Positions 26,847 through 36,212 are shown, numbered from the stretch's first letter. The stretch is DNA of 64,000 nt from JBDTNL01 sp039933785 (GCA_039933785.1 JBDTNL010000006.1:1-64000); one strand, 5' to 3'. A program made the numbers and translations. Notes: a model not told the origin generated them from the letters alone.

Positions 26847-28205
26847 TCAGTGTCCGCTCTCGCCGCCGGGCGGTTGCAGGAAACGCTCCATGAACCGTGT
26901 GGACAGCTCGCCAGCTAGAAACCGCGGGTCGCGGAGGATCCGGCGGTGCAACGGGATCGTCGTCTTGATGCCTTCGACGACGAAGAAATCGAGCGCCCGC
27001 AGCATCCGGGAGATCGCTTCGTCTCGCGTCTGCCCGTGGGCGATGAGCTTGCCCACCAGGGAGTCGTAGTACGGCGGAATGACGTAGTCCTCGTAGCCGT
27101 GGGTATCGACCCTGATGCCGGGTCCGCCGGGCAGATGGAAGGTCAGCAGCTTGCCCGGCGACGGCGTGAAAGTGTCGGGATCCTCGGCGTTGATTCGACA
27201 TTCGATCGCGTGGCCGCGGGGCTTCAGACCCTGGGGAAGCTCCAGTGCCAGACCAGCCGCCACTTTGATCTGCTGCTTCACCAAGTCGACTCCGTAGACC
27301 ATCTCGGTCACCGGGTGCTCGACTTGAATCCGCGTGTTCATCTCCATGAAGTAGTACTTGCCATCGCGATCGAGCAGAAACTCGATGGTGCCGGCATTCT
27401 CGTAGCCGACCGCGCGGCAGAGGTCGACCGCCGCCTTGCCCATCTTCGCTCGCAGCTCCGCAGTGAGCGCGACGGACGGCGCCTCCTCGATCAGCTTCTG
27501 ATGCCGGCGCTGAATCGAGCACTCGCGCTCGCCGAGATGGACGATCTTGCCGTGACGATCACCGAACACCTGGAACTCGATGTGCCGCGGCTCCATCAGG
27601 TACTTCTCGAGATAGATGGAGCCGTCCGCGAAGGCCTTAGTGGCCTCCTCGCGAGCAGTGCCGAATTGGGCTTCGAGATCCTTCTCGGCATGCACGATCC
27701 GCATGCCGCGCCCGCCGCCGCCGGCGGCCGCCTTCAGGATGATCGGATAGCCGATTTGCGCGGCGAGCGCTTTCGCCTCCTCGGCATCGGCAAGAGGTTC
27801 CTTGCTGCCTGGCAGCACCGGTACTCCGGCCTCGAGCGCCGCTTGCCGCGCGCGCGCCTTGTCGCCCATCAGCCGAATGACTTCGGGCTTGGGGCCGATC
27901 CAGGCCAACTTGCATTCCCGCACCACTTCGGCGAAGTGCGCGTTCTCGGCCAGGAACCCGTAGCCGGGATGCACTGCGTCGGCGCCGGTGATTTCGGCGG
28001 CGGAGACGATGCTCGAGACGTTGAGATAGCTCTCGGCCGATTTCGGCGGTCCGATGCAGACGTCCTCGTCGGCGTAGGTGACGTGCAGGCTGTCGCGATC
28101 CGCCGTGCTGTAGACCGCGACGGTGGCGATGCCGAGCTCGCGGCACGCTTGAATTACGCGCAGCGCGATCTCGCCGCGATTGGCGATGAGGATCTTCTTG
28201 AACAT
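26847..28205 (-). CDS. accC: Acetyl-CoA carboxylase, biotin carboxylase subunit
   Basis: A 452-residue ATP-grasp enzyme that carboxylates the biotin of AccB, the first step of fatty acid synthesis. It begins [17 protein letters not shown], has the [10 protein letters not shown] motif and the glycine-rich [10 protein letters not shown] loop. The catalytic stretch [17 protein letters not shown] is followed by [13 protein letters not shown] and a C-terminal [12 protein letters not shown]. The adjacent accB supports acetyl-CoA rather than pyruvate carboxylase. A TAGGCT 7 bases before the ATG includes the accB stop codon and could be a secondary leaderless promoter or a coincidence. Confidence 0.97.
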   Translation of the reverse strand: MFKKILIANRGEIALRVIQACRELGIATVAVYSTADRDSLHVTYADEDVCIGPPKSAESYLNVSSIVSAAEITGADAVHPGYGFLAENAHFAEVVRECKLAWIGPKPEVIRLMGDKARARQAALEAGVPVLPGSKEPLADAEEAKALAAQIGYPIILKAAAGGGGRGMRIVHAEKDLEAQFGTAREEATKAFADGSIYLEKYLMEPRHIEFQVFGDRHGKIVHLGERECSIQRRHQKLIEEAPSVALTAELRAKMGKAAVDLCRAVGYENAGTIEFLLDRDGKYYFMEMNTRIQVEHPVTEMVYGVDLVKQQIKVAAGLALELPQGLKPRGHAIECRINAEDPDTFTPSPGKLLTFHLPGGPGIRVDTHGYEDYVIPPYYDSLVGKLIAHGQTRDEAISRMLRALDFFVVEGIKTTIPLHRRILRDPRFLAGELSTRFMERFLQPPGGESGH

Positions 28206-28212
28206 CGCGAGC

Positions 28213-28218
28213 AGCCTA
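28213..28218 (-). promoter_or_regulatory. Possible internal -10 box (TAGGCT) before accC
   Basis: TAGGCT ends 7 bases before the accC ATG, but its TAG is the stop codon of accB. The match may therefore be accidental. Confidence 0.2.
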
Positions 28219-28695
28219 GTCGGCGCGAATCGAGAACAAGGGCTCGCCGAACTCGACCGGTTGGGAGTTCTTGGGGAAGATTTCGAGCACGGTGCCGTCG
28301 ACGTCCGACTCGATCTCGTTCATCAGCTTCATGGCTTCGACGATGCACAGGACCTGCCCCTTCTTCACCCGTCCACCGACGCGCGCAAAGGGCTCGGCCT
28401 CGGGGCTCGAAGAGGCATAGAAGGTGCCGACGATGGGGGAAGTCAGGATGTGGCCGCCCGCGACGGCGGCACCGCCCGGAGCCGGTTCGTGATCCGCGAC
28501 CGCCGCTTGCGGCGCAGCTGCGAAAGCGGCCGCTGGCGCCGCCAACGCGGTCTCGACGGCCACCGCCGCGGGGCGCGGCGCGCTCTCGTGGCCGGCGATC
28601 TTCAAACGAAAACCAGAGCGCTCGATTTCGACCCCGCCGAGGCGGCGAGAGGAGACCAGCTCGATCAGTTCCTTGATCTGTTCAAATGTCAGCAC
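28216..28695 (-). CDS. accB: Acetyl-CoA carboxylase biotin carboxyl carrier protein
   Basis: A 159-residue biotin carrier. An N-terminal dimer segment ([15 protein letters not shown]) leads through an Ala/Pro-rich flexible linker (about 40-80) to the biotinyl domain, with biotin-lysine motif [13 protein letters not shown] and the preceding thumb region [18 protein letters not shown]. This is the standard AccB layout. The start is GTG at 28695 with GAGGAG 8 bases upstream. accC follows after 10 bases; the roadblock gene precedes by 59. Confidence 0.96.
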   Translation of the reverse strand: MLTFEQIKELIELVSSRRLGGVEIERSGFRLKIAGHESAPRPAAVAVETALAAPAAAFAAAPQAAVADHEPAPGGAAVAGGHILTSPIVGTFYASSSPEAEPFARVGGRVKKGQVLCIVEAMKLMNEIESDVDGTVLEIFPKNSQPVEFGEPLFSIRAD

Positions 28696-28754
28696 GAGAA
28701 GAACTCCTCGAGAAGACCGGCTTGTAGTGAATGGGCAAACGACGCCGCGAGCGG

Positions 28755-29108
28755 CTACAGGTCGCCTTCGAACAACAGCCGCGCGCGGCGCAACTCGAAG
28801 CGCGCCCGGCCATAGTTACCGCGCTCGCCGAGGACCAGCAGGAGATAGTAGTCCGCCGACACGGCGCTGACCATGAAGGTGTAGCGGTCCGTGGTCACCG
28901 AGAACTGCTGCACCTCGCCGACCGACAGTTCGCGGTGATCGTCCGAAATCGCGCGCGCTTGCGAAATCAACTCGGCGGCAAGCATTTCCAGATCGAGCTC
29001 GGAGCTGGAGCTGAAGGACTCGACGGGCATGCCGTCGCGCGCCACGAGTGACAGCGCCTGGGCGCCTTCGATGCGGCTGCTGATCTTGCTCAGTCTTTCA
29101 AGAAACAT
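28755..29108 (-). CDS. Roadblock/LC7 domain protein
   Basis: A 117-residue single-domain protein of roadblock/LC7 (MglB-like) type: SRIEGAQALSLVARDGMPVESF as the first strand pair, a central helix MLAAELISQARAI, then TDRYTFMVSAVSADYYLLLVLG. Such proteins act as scaffolds or GTPase-activating partners of small Ras-like GTPases (MglA) in polarity and motility, but no MglA-like GTPase is encoded here. The upstream TPR gene overlaps it by 11 bases, so the two are probably made together and may bind each other. GGAG lies before the ATG. Confidence 0.82.
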   Translation of the reverse strand: MFLERLSKISSRIEGAQALSLVARDGMPVESFSSSSELDLEMLAAELISQARAISDDHRELSVGEVQQFSVTTDRYTFMVSAVSADYYLLLVLGERGNYGRARFELRRARLLFEGDL

Positions 29109-30099
29109 GGCGCTCCGTGCTCCCCCGAAGGCGCCGGAGGTAGGCTTGCAGAACCGATATCTTGCGTGCAGTCACGCCCCCGGACGCGGCTTCGACCGAG
29201 CCGGCGCGACGCGCCGATTCCAAGCCCTCGAGCGCCACCGAGTTGTCCGGATGGTGCTCCAGAACGCGCTGGAAGATGGTCTCCGCTTCCTCGCGATGTC
29301 CCTGGCTCAAGTAGAGCTCGCCCAGGGTAGCCGTGGGCTCGACCGGCGCAGCAGCCGCCGGCGGGATCGGCCCGTCGGCAGGAGGCTCCTCGACTGCCGG
29401 CGTCGGCGCGATTCCAAAGACCCCGCCGACCAGGAGAGACTGAACATAGCGCTGGCGGTCGGAGGCTGTACCCAAACCCGAAAAGACGTTGTCAGCGCCC
29501 GCGGAGGGCGCACGGCGCCGCCGCTCCGGCACGGCGTCTGCGAGGTTTGGCGCGGGCGAGCGAAGACTCGGCAGACTGAACACTTCGCCCGAGCGCGTGA
29601 CCGGCGCGATGAATTCCGCGGCTCCCTCCATCGGGACCGGCGAGGGCGCCGTTGCGGAACTGGCGACGGGTGGAACGGCAAAGGCACGAGATTCCACCGC
29701 GATGCGTTCCCGCAGGGACTCGATCTCGGGATCACGATTGTTCAACAGGGTATAAATGTCCAAGCGCTCGGCGGCTTGGTCGAGATTGCCCGCGCGCAGG
29801 TGGGCCTCGACCAGCAGCTTGTTCGCCACCAGCTGCGTGGGATCCTGGCGCACGACGCGCTCGAAGTCCTGGATCGCGCCGGCGAAATCACCGAGATCGA
29901 ACCGGCAGCGCCCCAGCGCCACCTGAGCCGAGAGATGGTTTGGCGCGACCTTCATACCCTGCTCGAGCACCGCCAGCGCATCCCTTAGCCGGCCCATGCG
30001 ACGGTACTCCTCCGCCAGCGGGACGAAGGCCTTCGAGGAGCGGTCGTCCTCCCAGCGTTTGCGGAGAGCTTCCAATCGCTGCTCGGCGGATTCAGCCAC
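29098..30099 (-). CDS. Tetratricopeptide repeat protein, roadblock-linked
   Basis: A 333-residue soluble protein without signal or transmembrane segments. Several TPR units occupy about residues 8-150 (for example LGRCRFDLGDFAGAIQDFER and LVEAHLRAGNLDQAAERLD). A Pro/Ala-rich low-complexity middle follows, then a last TPR (LGELYLSQGHREEAETIFQR) near the C-terminus. TPRs bind partner proteins; the overlapping roadblock/LC7 gene is the obvious candidate partner. The start is GTG at 30099 with GAGG upstream. A perfect TATAAT lies at 30156-30161. The unit leads on into accB-accC. Confidence 0.85.
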   Translation of the reverse strand: MAESAEQRLEALRKRWEDDRSSKAFVPLAEEYRRMGRLRDALAVLEQGMKVAPNHLSAQVALGRCRFDLGDFAGAIQDFERVVRQDPTQLVANKLLVEAHLRAGNLDQAAERLDIYTLLNNRDPEIESLRERIAVESRAFAVPPVASSATAPSPVPMEGAAEFIAPVTRSGEVFSLPSLRSPAPNLADAVPERRRRAPSAGADNVFSGLGTASDRQRYVQSLLVGGVFGIAPTPAVEEPPADGPIPPAAAAPVEPTATLGELYLSQGHREEAETIFQRVLEHHPDNSVALEGLESARRAGSVEAASGGVTARKISVLQAYLRRLRGSTERHVS

Positions 30100-30155
30100 G
30101 ATCGGCCTCGGAGGGCCTGCAGGCGAGAGAGTGCACGGGAAGCATGGACCGAAGG

Positions 30156-30161
30156 ATTATA
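30156..30161 (-). promoter_or_regulatory. Extended -10 promoter (TGC-TATAAT) for the TPR-roadblock-acc operon
   Basis: A consensus TATAAT with an upstream TG lies on the minus strand about 57 bases before the TPR GTG. It predicts a leader of roughly 50 bases. There is no good -35, as expected for an extended -10 promoter. Confidence 0.55.
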
Positions 30162-30233
30162 GCAGCCAGAGAGGCGTCTCGCGCCGCAGACACCCGATCT
30201 GCAGCGCTTGTCCCTCTTGGTTGAACGCCAGGA

Positions 30234-31163
30234 CTACTGAGTGAAGTTCAACGCGCGGCTGGCACTCGACGAGCCCTGCGCGTTGGAGACCGTCAACGTG
30301 ATGATGTAGGTGCCCTTGGCGCCATAGATATGTGCCGGGTTCTGCTGGGCGCTGGTCGCGCCGTCGCCGAAGTCCCAAGCCCAGTTCGTCGGCTTGCCCG
30401 TCGAAGTATCGGTGAACACCGCCGAGCGGGAAGCCGGGTCGGGTAGCACCGTGAACGAGGCCCGCGGCAGCCGTTGAATACCGATGGTCGAAGTGTCGGT
30501 CACCAACCCCGAGGCTCCCGACACTGAAACCTTCACCGTGAAGGTGTCTCCGGAGAGCGTAGAGACGTCCGCGGAGCTCAGTTGAAGGGTGTCCTGAGCC
30601 TGGCCGTTGGCTGAAGAGTTCACGAAAGCACCGCCCGAGGCCAGGGTGCCGATCTGAGCCTGGAAATTGGTCAGGGCGCCCGCCAGCGGCTGCCCGGAAG
30701 CATCGCGCAGCAGCGCGATCAGCTTGACCTGGCCGCCAGTCTCCTTGACTGTCGACGGGGTGGCTGAAAGCGACACCGTCCCCGCCTGCAGGCCGATCTG
30801 GACGTCGATGGCGTCGGTGGTGACCGGACCCGAGCTCGCCACGACCTTGGCGGTGCCAATACGGCCGTCGCTGATCAGGGTAGCGCGGGCGACACCCGCG
30901 GTATCGGTAACGGCGGTTTCGGTGATCGTACCGAGAGTCGTGGTGAAGCGCACGACGGTCCCGGGATTCACCGGGCTGCCGTTCTCCCGCTTGACGACGG
31001 CAGTGGCTTGCGCCGAACTCGTGCCGGTTATCAGGGTCGGGCTGACGGTGAGCTGGATGGTCGTACCTACGGGAGCGACGGGAGTCGCCTTGCCGCAGCC
31101 CGCCACCGTGGCAGCCGAGACCAGCAACAGGGACGCGAGCGGTAGAAGAAGGCGGGAACGCAT
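30234..31163 (-). CDS. Lipoprotein with invasin-like Ig domains and a PKD domain
   Basis: A 309-residue exported lipoprotein: signal peptide with lipobox TVAGC (Cys23), two bacterial Ig-like (Big_1-type) modules at about 35-215 with repeated [13 protein letters not shown] and [15 protein letters not shown] patterns, and a C-terminal PKD domain (about 225-305) with the [11 protein letters not shown] and [15 protein letters not shown] signatures. Such folds form extracellular stalks or adhesive modules. It lies downstream of pilQ and two other lipoproteins. A perfect hairpin separates it from them, and TATACT sits 8 bases before its ATG, so it may be transcribed separately and leaderless. Confidence 0.85.
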   Translation of the reverse strand: MRSRLLLPLASLLLVSAATVAGCGKATPVAPVGTTIQLTVSPTLITGTSSAQATAVVKRENGSPVNPGTVVRFTTTLGTITETAVTDTAGVARATLISDGRIGTAKVVASSGPVTTDAIDVQIGLQAGTVSLSATPSTVKETGGQVKLIALLRDASGQPLAGALTNFQAQIGTLASGGAFVNSSANGQAQDTLQLSSADVSTLSGDTFTVKVSVSGASGLVTDTSTIGIQRLPRASFTVLPDPASRSAVFTDTSTGKPTNWAWDFGDGATSAQQNPAHIYGAKGTYIITLTVSNAQGSSSASRALNFTQ

Positions 31164-31171
31164 CGTCGGCC

Positions 31172-31177
31172 AGTATA
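31172..31177 (-). promoter_or_regulatory. Putative -10 box (TATACT) for leaderless PKD lipoprotein gene
   Basis: TATACT on the minus strand ends 8 bases before the ATG at 31163. No Shine-Dalgarno is present. The box begins six bases past the terminator-like hairpin. Confidence 0.45.
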
Positions 31178-31182
31178 CGAAG

Positions 31183-31214
31183 CGAGGCGCTTGCCCGTCT
31201 AGGCAAGCGCCTCG
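31183..31214 (-). terminator. Perfect 13-bp hairpin between TIG and PKD lipoprotein genes
   Basis: Arms 31183-31195 and 31202-31214 are exact complements around a 6-base loop, just after the TIG lipoprotein stop. The downstream bases on the minus strand (CTTCGTATACT) are only weakly U-rich. It may terminate partially, or protect the 3' end of the pil transcript. Confidence 0.55.
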
Positions 31215-31230
31215 TTGGATCTACGGCGTG

Positions 31231-33048
31231 CTATGGCGCTTCGGAGTTGTCGGCTGCCGAAGTGCATCCCGGATCCGCCGGGAAGTCGATCAACGTGTCG
31301 AGGTCATTGTCGATACCGTCAGAGCACTGGGGCGTAATGACTGGCGGCACCGAGGTGTCGCCAGTGCAGGGACTGCTCGGCGGCACCATAGTGAAGGCAT
31401 TGGTCAGGGTGCCGGTACAGCCCGTACCGTTCAGATTGATCACCGTGATGCTGGTCGGCGTTGGGATGGGCTGCGTACCGCCGGGGATGCCGTCGCTGTT
31501 GCCGTCGCACGCCTGGGTGTTGAAAACAAACCCTGGCGGCGCGGGAGGCACCTTGACCACGATCGAGCTCGCCGTGGAGGAGACGATCGTGGCGGCGCTT
31601 CCAGTTGCCCCACCGAACAGGACTTGGACGTTGGTCGAGAAGTTCTGACCGGTGATGGTGGCACTCGCGTTGGTCGAACCGGTGTTCGGATTGATGCCGA
31701 AGATCACCGGCAGGGGCACCAGATACTGGAACCCGAGAGAGCCGGCAGTGTCGCCGTCTCCGGTGTCGATATTGACCACGCTGACTCCAGCGGCCGTAAC
31801 GAAGCCGCTGGCCGGGCACTGGGTCACCAGGATGCCGGCGGTCTGGAAGATGATCTCGCTGCCGGTCACGCTGAGAACCTGCTGACCGAGGCCTCCCAGG
31901 GAGACCGCTACCGGTCCAGAGAATCCGCTGCCGAAAATGGTCACGTGCGTGCCGCCCAGATAGGAGCCGGCACCCGGGCCCATCGATGTGATGTGAACCT
32001 TGGTCCCGTAGTGGAACCGCAGTGAGGCATCCGCTTGCAGGCCGTTGCTGACGTTCTTCACGGTCAGGGTCACGTCCTGGTTCGCGAAGCCGCTGCCGAA
32101 GCCGACGGCTGCCGGGGTGAGGACCACGACCTGCGTCTGACTGGACGAAACCACGGTAGCCTCGAGCGAGATGTTGCCGCCGCCGCCGCTACTGGGCCCG
32201 GTGAACAGCACCTGAACCGGCGAGCCGAATCCGTCGCCGTTGATGGTCAGACGGGTACCGCCCTCGTTGGCTCCCGAGGTCGGGCTGAAGGAGACGATCG
32301 AGGGCTGCAAGGTACCACCGCCGCTGCTCGCGTAGATGAAGCCATTGGGCAGGGTGTCCGACTTGGCGTCACTCTGGTTCGCCCGGATGGTCACGCTTAC
32401 CGGGACGGCCAGAGGCAGGACCGCGAGCGGATCGCCGAGGCGAGGCGTCACGGCCACGATGCGAGAGCCCGAGACCGATTGCACCACCGCCGGCGTCGAA
32501 CCGATCAGGACGCGAACCGGGTCCTTGAAGCCGCCCCCGTTGATGGTGATGACGGTGCCGCCGTTCGGAGTGCCCTGGTTGGGCTCGACTGAGCTGAGGA
32601 AGAACTCGGTCGCGGCACGGAATTCGATGCTGTTGACGCCCACCGAATTGCCCAGAACGGCACGGAGAGTCGCCACTCCCACCGTGGACGAAGGGAACAG
32701 GGCCGCGGTCGCTTGGCCGTTGATCAGATCGAGTGTGACCGACGAAGTACCACTGCCCAAGCTGCCGAAGCCACCGAGGCTCGTGGTGAGGGTGACTTGC
32801 GTTCCGTTGGCGACGGCCGAGCCGTCGGAATTCGACGCGTGCACAGTGACTGTCGCGGGCGTCGTCGAATCCGTTGCGAGGCTGGTTGGCGAAACCGAGA
32901 CCGTCACCGTCGTCGAGATGATCGTCGGCGGCGGTACGGGATTCGAGGGCGTCTGGGCTGGCGCCGTAGGCGACTTGGTCGAACAGCCAAGGGCTAGCAT
33001 CAACCCTAGGCCCGCGAACAGACGAGGAAGCCGATTGTTTTTCATCAT
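31231..33048 (-). CDS. Multi-TIG (IPT) domain lipoprotein
   Basis: A 605-residue lipoprotein with lipobox LALGC (Cys22), a Pro/Thr-rich linker, one Ig-like module (about 45-145) and four IPT/TIG domains starting near residues 151, 249, 352 and 448. Each opens with a P-x-x-G-x-x-x-G-G-T-type turn (for example VEPNQGTPNGGTVITINGGG). The C-terminus carries a Cys-flanked Asp-rich element (CSDGIDNDLDTLIDF, near 575-590) resembling calcium-binding motifs of secreted bacterial proteins. Such proteins are extended surface or periplasmic stalks. Position behind pilQ suggests a pilus-related or adhesion role, but that is inferred. AAGG precedes the ATG. Confidence 0.85.
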   Translation of the reverse strand: MMKNNRLPRLFAGLGLMLALGCSTKSPTAPAQTPSNPVPPPTIISTTVTVSVSPTSLATDSTTPATVTVHASNSDGSAVANGTQVTLTTSLGGFGSLGSGTSSVTLDLINGQATAALFPSSTVGVATLRAVLGNSVGVNSIEFRAATEFFLSSVEPNQGTPNGGTVITINGGGFKDPVRVLIGSTPAVVQSVSGSRIVAVTPRLGDPLAVLPLAVPVSVTIRANQSDAKSDTLPNGFIYASSGGGTLQPSIVSFSPTSGANEGGTRLTINGDGFGSPVQVLFTGPSSGGGGNISLEATVVSSSQTQVVVLTPAAVGFGSGFANQDVTLTVKNVSNGLQADASLRFHYGTKVHITSMGPGAGSYLGGTHVTIFGSGFSGPVAVSLGGLGQQVLSVTGSEIIFQTAGILVTQCPASGFVTAAGVSVVNIDTGDGDTAGSLGFQYLVPLPVIFGINPNTGSTNASATITGQNFSTNVQVLFGGATGSAATIVSSTASSIVVKVPPAPPGFVFNTQACDGNSDGIPGGTQPIPTPTSITVINLNGTGCTGTLTNAFTMVPPSSPCTGDTSVPPVITPQCSDGIDNDLDTLIDFPADPGCTSAADNSEAP

Positions 33049-33076
33049 CAGAGCACCTTGGCTGCGCCGAATTGCG

Positions 33077-33631
33077 TCATGGCAGCATTTCCACCGAGAA
33101 CGTCTTCGTCTCCGAGGCTACCGCTTTTCCTGAGAGCGTGTGACCGAAGAACCGGAGGTTCACGATCAACGGGATGGAGGCGGTGCCGGTCTCGGCGTCC
33201 CGTCCGCGGGTGGCGAGGTCGGAGAGCGGAACCGAGGTCAATTGAACCGCTCGCATGAACGGGAATCCGGTCAGCGTAAAGGTGCCGCCGGGAGAGATCG
33301 TCCCGAACAAGTTCTCCTGCAGCGGCGGCGGCAAGCGCGTGCCACGGTCGGTGCGGGTGTACGTGACGAGGTACGACTCCATCTCGACGGTCTCGAGATT
33401 GCTCGTGACGGCGTTCGGTTCCTTGACGAGAGTCGTGAGCGTCATGCTGCCGATCGTAGCCACGCCCACGCTTTGCGCGTTGGAGACCGAGACCGAGAGG
33501 GGCGTCACGATCGTCGTCGACCCGACGATGGTGAGAATCACCGGCGAATCGGTCTTGTCGGTACTCGCGTTGCATCCGGCCAAGGCCAGGAGCGCGAGCG
33601 CGAGCGGCAGCTTCTTGATCATCTGGTTCAT
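33077..33631 (-). CDS. Small lipoprotein downstream of pilQ
   Basis: A 184-residue lipoprotein (signal peptide with lipobox LALAGC, Cys20) of unrecognised family. The mature part is Thr/Val/Ser-rich and predicted beta-rich, with no cysteines after the lipidated one, consistent with a single Ig-like sandwich. A strong GGGAGGAG Shine-Dalgarno precedes the ATG at 33631. It lies 22 bases after the pilQ stop, so it belongs to the pil operon. It could be a pilotin-like or secretin-associated lipoprotein, but I see no similarity to PilF/Tgl, which are TPR proteins. Confidence 0.7.
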   Translation of the reverse strand: MNQMIKKLPLALALLALAGCNASTDKTDSPVILTIVGSTTIVTPLSVSVSNAQSVGVATIGSMTLTTLVKEPNAVTSNLETVEMESYLVTYTRTDRGTRLPPPLQENLFGTISPGGTFTLTGFPFMRAVQLTSVPLSDLATRGRDAETGTASIPLIVNLRFFGHTLSGKAVASETKTFSVEMLP

Positions 33632-33653
33632 TTTGGCTCCTCCCCGCGGCTGG

Positions 33654-36212
33654 TCACAGCCGGATCACGCGCGGGGTGATGAAGATGAGGAGTTCTTCGT
33701 TGGAGTCGGTGCGGCGCTTGTTCTTGAACAAGCTGCCCAGAATCGGAATATTGGCGATGCCCGGCACGCGATCTTCGCCCTGGTCGGTCGACACCTTGTA
33801 GATGCCGCCGATGACGGTCGTGCCGCCATCGCGCACGATCACCCGCGTGCGGGCTTCCTTGGTGTCGATCGGAGCATTGGTCGCGCCGGTGATGGCGAAG
33901 GCCAACTGGGGCTCGCGCTTCTGGACCTCGATCTCCATCAACACGGTGCCCTCGGCGGTGACATGCGGCGTGACCGCGAGCCGTAGCGTCGCGTTTACGA
34001 ACTGCACGGTCACCGTGTTGTTGGACACGGTCTGGATCGGGATCTGCAAGCCGCTCTGGATCTCGGCCTGCTCGTTGTTGAGGGTGGCGATCTTCGGTGC
34101 CGAGAGCACGTTCACCAGACCCTCAGCCTCGGCAGCCTGCAGCTGGGCGTTAATCTTGAACGTGTTGAGGACGTTGCCGAGACTAAGATTCAACAAACCG
34201 TTGTTGCCGCCGGTCAGCAGGTTCACCGACCCGCTGCCGTTTACGTTGTTCGGAAACACCAACCCAGTCGTGTTGCCGTGCTGGGCATCGGCCAGTCCGT
34301 TGAATCCCCACTGGATGCCCACGGAGCGATTGAACTTCTTCGTGGTCTCGACGATCTTCGCCTCGATCATGACCTGCGGCTCGGGCGTGTCGAGGTTGTC
34401 GATCACGGCGATCACAGTGTCCATATAGCGCGGCAACTCCTTGATGATCAAAGTGTTGGTGCGCTGGTCGATGCTGATCGTGCCGCGCTCGCTCATCAGG
34501 CTACCGCCGACGCCCTTGCTGCCGCGCGTGCGCAGAATGCCGGCAACATCGGAGGCAGTCGAATAGCTGAGGTGCTTGATCACGGTCTGCAGCGGCACTG
34601 ACAAGGATTGCGCCGCCTGCAGTTTTTCCTGCTCTTCGGCCTCTTCACGCAAATCGGACGTCGGCGCGATGCGGAGGATATTTCCATCGAGTTGCATGCC
34701 GAGCTTGTTGATCTTGAGAATCTGCTCCAGGGCTTGGTCCCACGGAACGCCCTCGAGCTCGACGGTCACCGAGCCATGCACGTTCGGCTGGGTGATGATG
34801 TTCAGGTTGCTGATCTGGGCAAAGGAGCGGATGACGTCGCGGACGTCCGCGTCCTTGAGGCTGAGGCTGATGGGCTCACCGGAGTACGTCTTGCCTCCGC
34901 CGCCCAGGGTCAGGGCTCCAGAGAGCGGCCTGGGCATCGGCGCCGGCGCAGAAGGTGCTGGCGGCGTGGTGACTTCGGCGGCTTCGAAGAGCGCTACATC
35001 ACTGGTCGCCGAGCTCTTCGGCGCCTTGGCCGCCGGTTGTTGCGGCACGCGGATCTCCGGCATCGGCACCGCAGCTGCGGTCGTGGCGGCGGGCTCAGCG
35101 GTCGCGACAGTCACGGGAGCGTGATGCAAATCCTCCGCGAGCGTGGTGCTCGACGTTGCAGGAGCGGCGGTCGGTGCCGCGAGCGGGGCCGCCTGGGCGA
35201 CCTGGCTCGCAGTTCCAAAGCTCAGGCGCAGACCGTGCGCGGTGCGCTCGATCGTCGGCGTCGAAGCCTGCTTGAGGTCGAACACGACGCGCGACACGGG
35301 ATCCGGCCGCGGCTTGAACTGCGCCACGCGGACTCGGTCGACGAGGGCTGAGCCCACGGCCACTGTCGGCTGCGTAGCGCTATTGATGACGCCGGCCAAG
35401 TCGAGAACCAAGCGCTCTGGATTCTCGAGCCGGAAGGTCGAGTACGAGAACTCACCGTTCCCGGTGATGTCGATGGTCGTCGAACCGTCCGCGGCGACGA
35501 CTTCCACTCGATCCAAGTGCGTGGCCGCAACGCCGTGAGGCGCGGGACCTGTCGTCGGCCTTTCCGGTGTTCCGGCAGCGGCCTGCGCGGCCGCGCTCGC
35601 GGCGGGTACCGAGGCTGGGGCGGCTGCCACGGCTGGCGGCGCTGGAGCGGGCTCGAGCGGCAACGGTTCGGCCGCGGCAGGCGCGGCCGCGGCTTGACGC
35701 TCACCACTCGGAAGCAGCCGAAGCTGCATGACTTTGTCGTCGCTCGACAAGCTGTACTCGAATTGATCGCGCCCCCGGATCGTCAGACGGGTAAGGGGTC
35801 GGTCGCCGTCCTTCAGCTGCTGCACGTCGACCGCGGCAATCAAGCCGGTCGCCGGCGCCAACGAAGCCAGCGAGGCCACGGGAACCGTGTTCGGCAGGTC
35901 GACCACCAGGCCGCCGTCGGCGTCGCGGTAACTGGTCCAAACCAATGCGTTCGAGGCCGAGACATCGAGCCGCAGTCCGGGCGCACCCTCCCGCAACTCC
36001 ATGCCCGTGATCTCGGCCGGAGGCGCGGATTGGACGCCGGACGCGACGGTTTCTCTCGTCGTCGGCGCCGTAGCGGCCGTCGTCGGAGCCTTCTTGCCAC
36101 TACAGGCCGCAAACAGGAGCGCGCCGAGCGCGCAACCCAGCACGATCGCGCGGCGCTTTGGGTTGCGCACCCACCGCTCGCCGAAGCCTCTGATCATCTG
36201 AACCTCTCCCAT
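33654..36212 (-). CDS. pilQ: Type IV pilus secretin PilQ
   Basis: An 852-residue secretin that forms the outer-membrane gate for the type IV pilus. The N-terminus has a lipoprotein-like signal (FAACSGKK). Two AMIN peptidoglycan-binding domains (about 60-160 and 225-330) precede a long Ala/Pro/Thr linker. An STN/N0 domain (ISLSLKDADVRDVIRSFAQI, near 450), an N1 module (TNTLIIKELPRYMDTVIAVI) and the secretin core follow, with VNVLSAPKIATLNNEQAEIQ and a C-terminal LLIFITPRVIRL. I chose the ATG at 36212 because GGGGGAGG lies 8 bases upstream; an ATG at 36197 with GGAGAGG is also possible. It follows pilP. Confidence 0.95.
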   Translation of the reverse strand: MGEVQMIRGFGERWVRNPKRRAIVLGCALGALLFAACSGKKAPTTAATAPTTRETVASGVQSAPPAEITGMELREGAPGLRLDVSASNALVWTSYRDADGGLVVDLPNTVPVASLASLAPATGLIAAVDVQQLKDGDRPLTRLTIRGRDQFEYSLSSDDKVMQLRLLPSGERQAAAAPAAAEPLPLEPAPAPPAVAAAPASVPAASAAAQAAAGTPERPTTGPAPHGVAATHLDRVEVVAADGSTTIDITGNGEFSYSTFRLENPERLVLDLAGVINSATQPTVAVGSALVDRVRVAQFKPRPDPVSRVVFDLKQASTPTIERTAHGLRLSFGTASQVAQAAPLAAPTAAPATSSTTLAEDLHHAPVTVATAEPAATTAAAVPMPEIRVPQQPAAKAPKSSATSDVALFEAAEVTTPPAPSAPAPMPRPLSGALTLGGGGKTYSGEPISLSLKDADVRDVIRSFAQISNLNIITQPNVHGSVTVELEGVPWDQALEQILKINKLGMQLDGNILRIAPTSDLREEAEEQEKLQAAQSLSVPLQTVIKHLSYSTASDVAGILRTRGSKGVGGSLMSERGTISIDQRTNTLIIKELPRYMDTVIAVIDNLDTPEPQVMIEAKIVETTKKFNRSVGIQWGFNGLADAQHGNTTGLVFPNNVNGSGSVNLLTGGNNGLLNLSLGNVLNTFKINAQLQAAEAEGLVNVLSAPKIATLNNEQAEIQSGLQIPIQTVSNNTVTVQFVNATLRLAVTPHVTAEGTVLMEIEVQKREPQLAFAITGATNAPIDTKEARTRVIVRDGGTTVIGGIYKVSTDQGEDRVPGIANIPILGSLFKNKRRTDSNEELLIFITPRVIRL

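Noticed and set aside
34576..35351. Plus-strand frames of 182 and 247 codons inside pilQ
   Set aside because: They are antisense to the low-complexity Ala/Pro linker and STN domain of pilQ and show no independent features.
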